Part shown: one piece after another, positions 13,684-15,128 of the stretch
Position numbering within the stretch: the stretch's first letter is position 1
How the letters are laid out: every line of letters starts with the position of its first letter
Assembly (NCBI GenBank): GCA_934096105.1
Contig: CAKOLH010000022.1
Location: 1 to 15,128, forward strand
Source: an uncultured Bacilli bacterium
Lineage (GTDB): Bacteria; Bacillota_I; Bacilli_A; RF39; UBA660
Direction of reading: 5' to 3'
DNA length: 15,128 nucleotides
Position numbers and translations under genes: made by a program
Notes under the pieces: generated by a model
Told to the model about the DNA's origin: nothing
Database searches by the model: none
The model's input: the letters and a program-made list of their open reading frames with translations, nothing else

Positions 13684-13862
13684 TGATATTCTTTATTTTG
13701 AATTTTTTCTTTTAACTATCTTTTACTTAAACATTACTCTAAAGATATTTTAATATAATACTCTATTTCATTAATATCTTTAAATGATAGTAATTCACAA
13801 TAGTGAGACCAGCTTAATTGGGCAACCACTGGCTGCCCTTTTTCTGACAGCAAATAGAGCCC
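13684..13862 (-). pseudogene. DUF1016 nuclease fragment (copy 6 unit)
   Basis: Aligns without gaps in protein frame to the intact gene's 14428-14607. The minus strand reads GLYLLSEKGQPVVAQ, LSWSHYCELLSFKDINEIEY, then CLSKR and LKEKIQNKEYQ, matching the nuclease residues from QFYLIVEKG to KEYQ. Two in-frame stops (TAA at 13736-13734, TAG at 13718-13716) replace codons of the intact gene. Clearly older and more diverged than the copy 5 unit. No catalytic domain remains. Confidence 0.8.
13820..13843 (-). repeat. Palindrome copy 6
   Basis: GGGCAACCACTGGCTGCCC (13820-13838) followed by T5; the single mismatch is a G-T wobble on the minus strand. Minus-strand frame reads EKGQPVVAQ. Confidence 0.7.
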
Positions 13863-13865
13863 TCC

Positions 13866-13943
13866 CATTTTTGGTCGCCAGTGGCGACCAAATCTTATTA
13901 TTAAATATTAAATAAAACAGTCTTATTCTTCGTAATGTTTTTT
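13866..13943 (-). pseudogene. DUF1016 nuclease fragment (copy 7 unit)
   Basis: Starts directly after the stop of the intact nuclease. The minus strand reads KTLRRIRLFYLIFNNKIWS, corresponding to TTLKRMRQFYLIVEKGAP, then runs into copy 7 of the palindrome. It is followed by the copy 6 unit, which begins again at the FYLI-equivalent position, so two palindromes lie 52 bp apart in overlapping remnants. Confidence 0.6.
13870..13892 (-). repeat. Palindrome copy 7
   Basis: Perfect 10-bp arms TTTGGTCGCC/GGCGACCAAA around AGT. Unlike the others, the T-run lies to its left (13868-13872). Minus-strand frame reads KIWSPLATKN, preceded by FYLI as in the nuclease. Confidence 0.7.
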
Positions 13944-14849
13944 CTAAGACAATATATAATTTTTAGAAAATATTCTGTTATCACTGGAATACTCTATGTA
14001 ATAACCATTATCTTTCTTACAGATTATTACTCCAATAGTTTTATCTTGATTTATAGTTTTAATATTTTTATCTACATAATTCATATATATTTGTATTTGA
14101 CCGATATGTTCTTTCTTTAGTTCGGTTACTTTTAGTTCTATTACTACAAAACAATTATAAATATAATTAAATAGTAATAAATCTATATAATTATAGGTAT
14201 TGCCTATTTTAATTTTGTATTCATTTTCTATATATGAGAATCCTGTACCTAATTCTTTTAGAAAATTATCTAAATCTTCGAGTATTAATTTTTTTAATAT
14301 TTTTTCAGTTACTTCTCCTTTATCTATGTTGTATTTATTCTTTATAACTATTGGATTTTTTATAAAATCACTTACTACCGTTTTTTCTTTATTGATTAAT
14401 TTTAATTTAGTATTATTATCTAGTCTCTGATATTCTTTAGATTTTATTTTTTCTCTAAGCTGTCTTTTACTTAGATTTTGTTTTTCAGAGATACTTATAT
14501 AGTAGTTGATTTCATTTATATCTTTAATGGATAATAATTCACAATAATGAGACCAAGTTAATTGGTGCGCCAGTGGCGCACCTTTTTCAACAATTAAATA
14601 AAATTGTCTCATTCTTTTTAATGTAGTTATATTATATTTTCCCCCTAACTCATCATTTAATTTCTTTGAGTACTCTTTTATTAAGCCGTCACCATACTTA
14701 GCTCTATCTTCGCCACCTTGTGCCTCGATTAATAACTTACCGACATTATAATAAGTACTTAGTTCATTTTTATTTTTTGAATAATCTTTTACTCTTTTAT
14801 ATACTTCGTTGTTTATTAGTTCGTTTTTTATTTCATTATAATAATTCAT
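13944..14849 (-). CDS. DUF1016/YhcG-family PDDEXK nuclease
   Basis: 301 residues: an N-terminal helical DUF1016 domain (about 5-145) and a C-terminal PDDEXK nuclease domain (about 160-295). Seen: RMRQFYLIVEKG and LTWSHYCELLSI (79-107), the family's most conserved block; LGTGFSYIENEY; catalytic Asp223 in NYIDLLLFN and Glu238-x-Lys240 in VVIELK; then QIQIYMNYVD and IGVIICKK. All catalytic residues are present, so the protein is probably active on DNA; target and role are not established, and family members often occur alone or beside restriction systems. ATG 14849 is chosen over an upstream GTG (14873) because GGAGG precedes it by 8 nt. The KGAPLAHQ segment (89-96) is encoded by a perfect 19-bp palindrome (14564-14582). 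Broken relatives lie downstream. No partner methylase or antitoxin gene is visible. Confidence 0.9.
   Translation of the reverse strand: MNYYNEIKNELINNEVYKRVKDYSKNKNELSTYYNVGKLLIEAQGGEDRAKYGDGLIKEYSKKLNDELGGKYNITTLKRMRQFYLIVEKGAPLAHQLTWSHYCELLSIKDINEINYYISISEKQNLSKRQLREKIKSKEYQRLDNNTKLKLINKEKTVVSDFIKNPIVIKNKYNIDKGEVTEKILKKLILEDLDNFLKELGTGFSYIENEYKIKIGNTYNYIDLLLFNYIYNCFVVIELKVTELKKEHIGQIQIYMNYVDKNIKTINQDKTIGVIICKKDNGYYIEYSSDNRIFSKNYILS
14564..14587 (-). repeat. Palindrome copy 8, inside the intact nuclease gene
   Basis: GGTGCGCCAGTGGCGCACC (14564-14582, perfect 8-bp arms, AGT loop) followed on the plus strand by T5. On the coding strand it encodes KGAPLAHQ with the upstream Lys/Glu codons giving the A5. 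On the antisense strand it has the form of an intrinsic terminator. An outer TTAATT/AATTAA pair flanks it. Confidence 0.8.
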
Positions 14850-14869
14850 TTTTGTGCCTCCATAAATAC

Positions 14870-14898
14870 ACACTAGCAGGTTCCAATATATATTGCAA
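14870..14898 (-). promoter_or_regulatory. Promoter of the nuclease gene (candidate)
   Basis: Minus strand TTGCAA (14898-14893), 17-nt spacer, extended -10 TGCTAGTGT ending at 14870. The predicted start at about 14863 lies beside GGAGG, leader about 14 nt. The -10 hexamer is weak (three of six). Confidence 0.4.
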
Positions 14899-14936
14899 AT
14901 GACTAAAACTTGTTTTTGGATATTAAAAAAGATAAG

Positions 14937-14964
14937 AAAAAAGACCTTTAGATTTCTAAAAGTC
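14937..14964 (-). terminator. Terminator of the gene entering from the right
   Basis: On the minus strand GACTTTTAG pairs with CTAAAGGTC (14964-14956 with 14951-14943, one wobble) around a 4-nt loop, followed by six T. It lies about 65 nt after the stop at 15030. Confidence 0.7.
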
Positions 14965-15029
14965 CTTACTTTGTTTTTTTGATACCCTTAAAAGATATTT
15001 TTGAGTAAAATTACTATTTTACATATATT

Positions 15030-15128
15030 TTACACTTTATTATCTCTTTTTATAAAACTTATTATAAATATTAATACTATTGTTAGATAAAGAATTATTT
15101 TTATATCATTAATAAAGTATCCTATTAA
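15030..15128 (-). CDS. C-terminal tail of a membrane protein (partial)
   Basis: Last 32 codons of a gene that begins outside the window. The minus strand reads LIGYFINDIKIILYLTIVL and continues IFIISFIKRDNKV, then TAA (15032-15030): one strong membrane helix followed by a short basic tail. The hydrophobic pattern and the terminator downstream support a real coding end; in such AT-rich DNA a chance frame of this length remains possible. Family cannot be named. Confidence 0.5.
   Translation of the reverse strand, partial: LIGYFINDIKIILYLTIVLIFIISFIKRDNKV

Larger units (their letters stand above)
13322..13943 (-). repeat. Array of seven variable GC-rich palindromes in broken copies of the DUF1016 nuclease gene
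   Basis: Seven palindromes (17-23 bp, loop AGT or ACT on the plus strand) at centres 13331, 13381, 13469, 13531, 13613, 13829 and 13881, an eighth lying in the intact gene (14573). Six of the seven are followed on the plus strand by T5. Read on the minus strand in the frame of the nuclease gene they correspond to its KGAPLAHQ segment, with stop codons in the flanks of several copies. Copies 3 and 4 form a 62-bp tandem period, sharing AAAGCAATTG before and CAAATAAAATCT after the palindrome. Stem differences between copies occur as compensating pairs. No functional gene is evident here; an 81-codon open frame over 13407-13652 only stitches several fragments together. Confidence 0.8.

Noticed and set aside
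13322..13892. A series of tandem transcription terminators
   Set aside because: Stem plus T5 fits terminators on the plus strand, but the same structure lies antisense within an intact gene and the T5 encodes the Glu-Lys of EKG, so termination cannot be the only explanation.
1181..14849. Reassigned genetic code (TGA as Trp), as in mycoplasmas
   Set aside because: TGA ends rnfC and the response regulator at the expected places, and conserved Trp residues are encoded by TGG.
13944..14849. Restriction-modification locus
   Set aside because: A PDDEXK nuclease is present but no methyltransferase or specificity subunit lies in the window.

Overview
The window looks like a chromosomal stretch from a very AT-rich member of the Bacillota, most likely the class Bacilli (an RF39- or Erysipelotrichia-like, fermentative, host-associated lineage). 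The grounds are strong A+T bias, ordinary stop codons (TAA, TAG and TGA all act as stops), AGGAGG-type ribosome sites, and an ezrA gene, which is a marker of Gram-positive Bacilli. The lineage is an inference; no rRNA or ribosomal marker lies in the window. Coordinates 1-9278 are mostly minus-strand genes.

Layout. 1-2422 (-): rnfC followed by rnfD of the Rnf ferredoxin:NAD+ oxidoreductase. The rnfD frame stays open to the window edge and seems to continue into an RnfG-like flavin domain, so it looks like an RnfD-RnfG fusion. 2480-4361 (-): a rhomboid protease with a long soluble N-terminal domain, and a tightly coupled gene of unknown function. 4466-5009 (+): a small Gly/Pro/Tyr-rich protein and a leaderless RNHCP zinc-ribbon protein. 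5006-9278 (-): four single-pass membrane proteins, EzrA and three proteins of low-complexity or acidic composition (two Asn-rich), which look like a cell-division or envelope cluster. 9389-9577 (+): a one-cluster ferredoxin, a plausible electron donor for Rnf. 9588-10319 (-): a DUF1835/DUF3658-like protein. 10515-12424 (-): an OmpR-type response regulator and its histidine kinase, divergent from a Mn-type superoxide dismutase (12592-13197, +). 13199-14849: an accessory island with a DUF1016/YhcG-type PDDEXK nuclease gene (13944-14849, -) and, downstream of it, about 600 bp of broken fragments of the same gene family. A membrane-protein tail enters at the right edge (15030-15128, -).

The most unusual feature is in the island. 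Eight GC-rich palindromes of 17-23 bp, seven with the same trinucleotide loop and a T5 tract on the same side, lie between 13322 and 14582. One sits inside the intact nuclease gene, where it encodes KGAPLAHQ. The others sit in broken copies whose corresponding reading frame would encode variants such as KGATVWH, KGQPLADQ, KGATLSHQ and KGQPVVAQ. Stem bases change in compensating pairs, so the palindrome is kept while the peptide and DNA sequence change. This suggests a mobile or gene-converted palindromic element, or a structure-selected site tied to this nuclease family.

A second recurrent pattern is very compact gene starts. At most recognisable promoters the predicted transcription start falls at, or a few bases from, the Shine-Dalgarno sequence, giving leaders of about 11-16 nt; at 4707 the predicted start is the A of the ATG itself.
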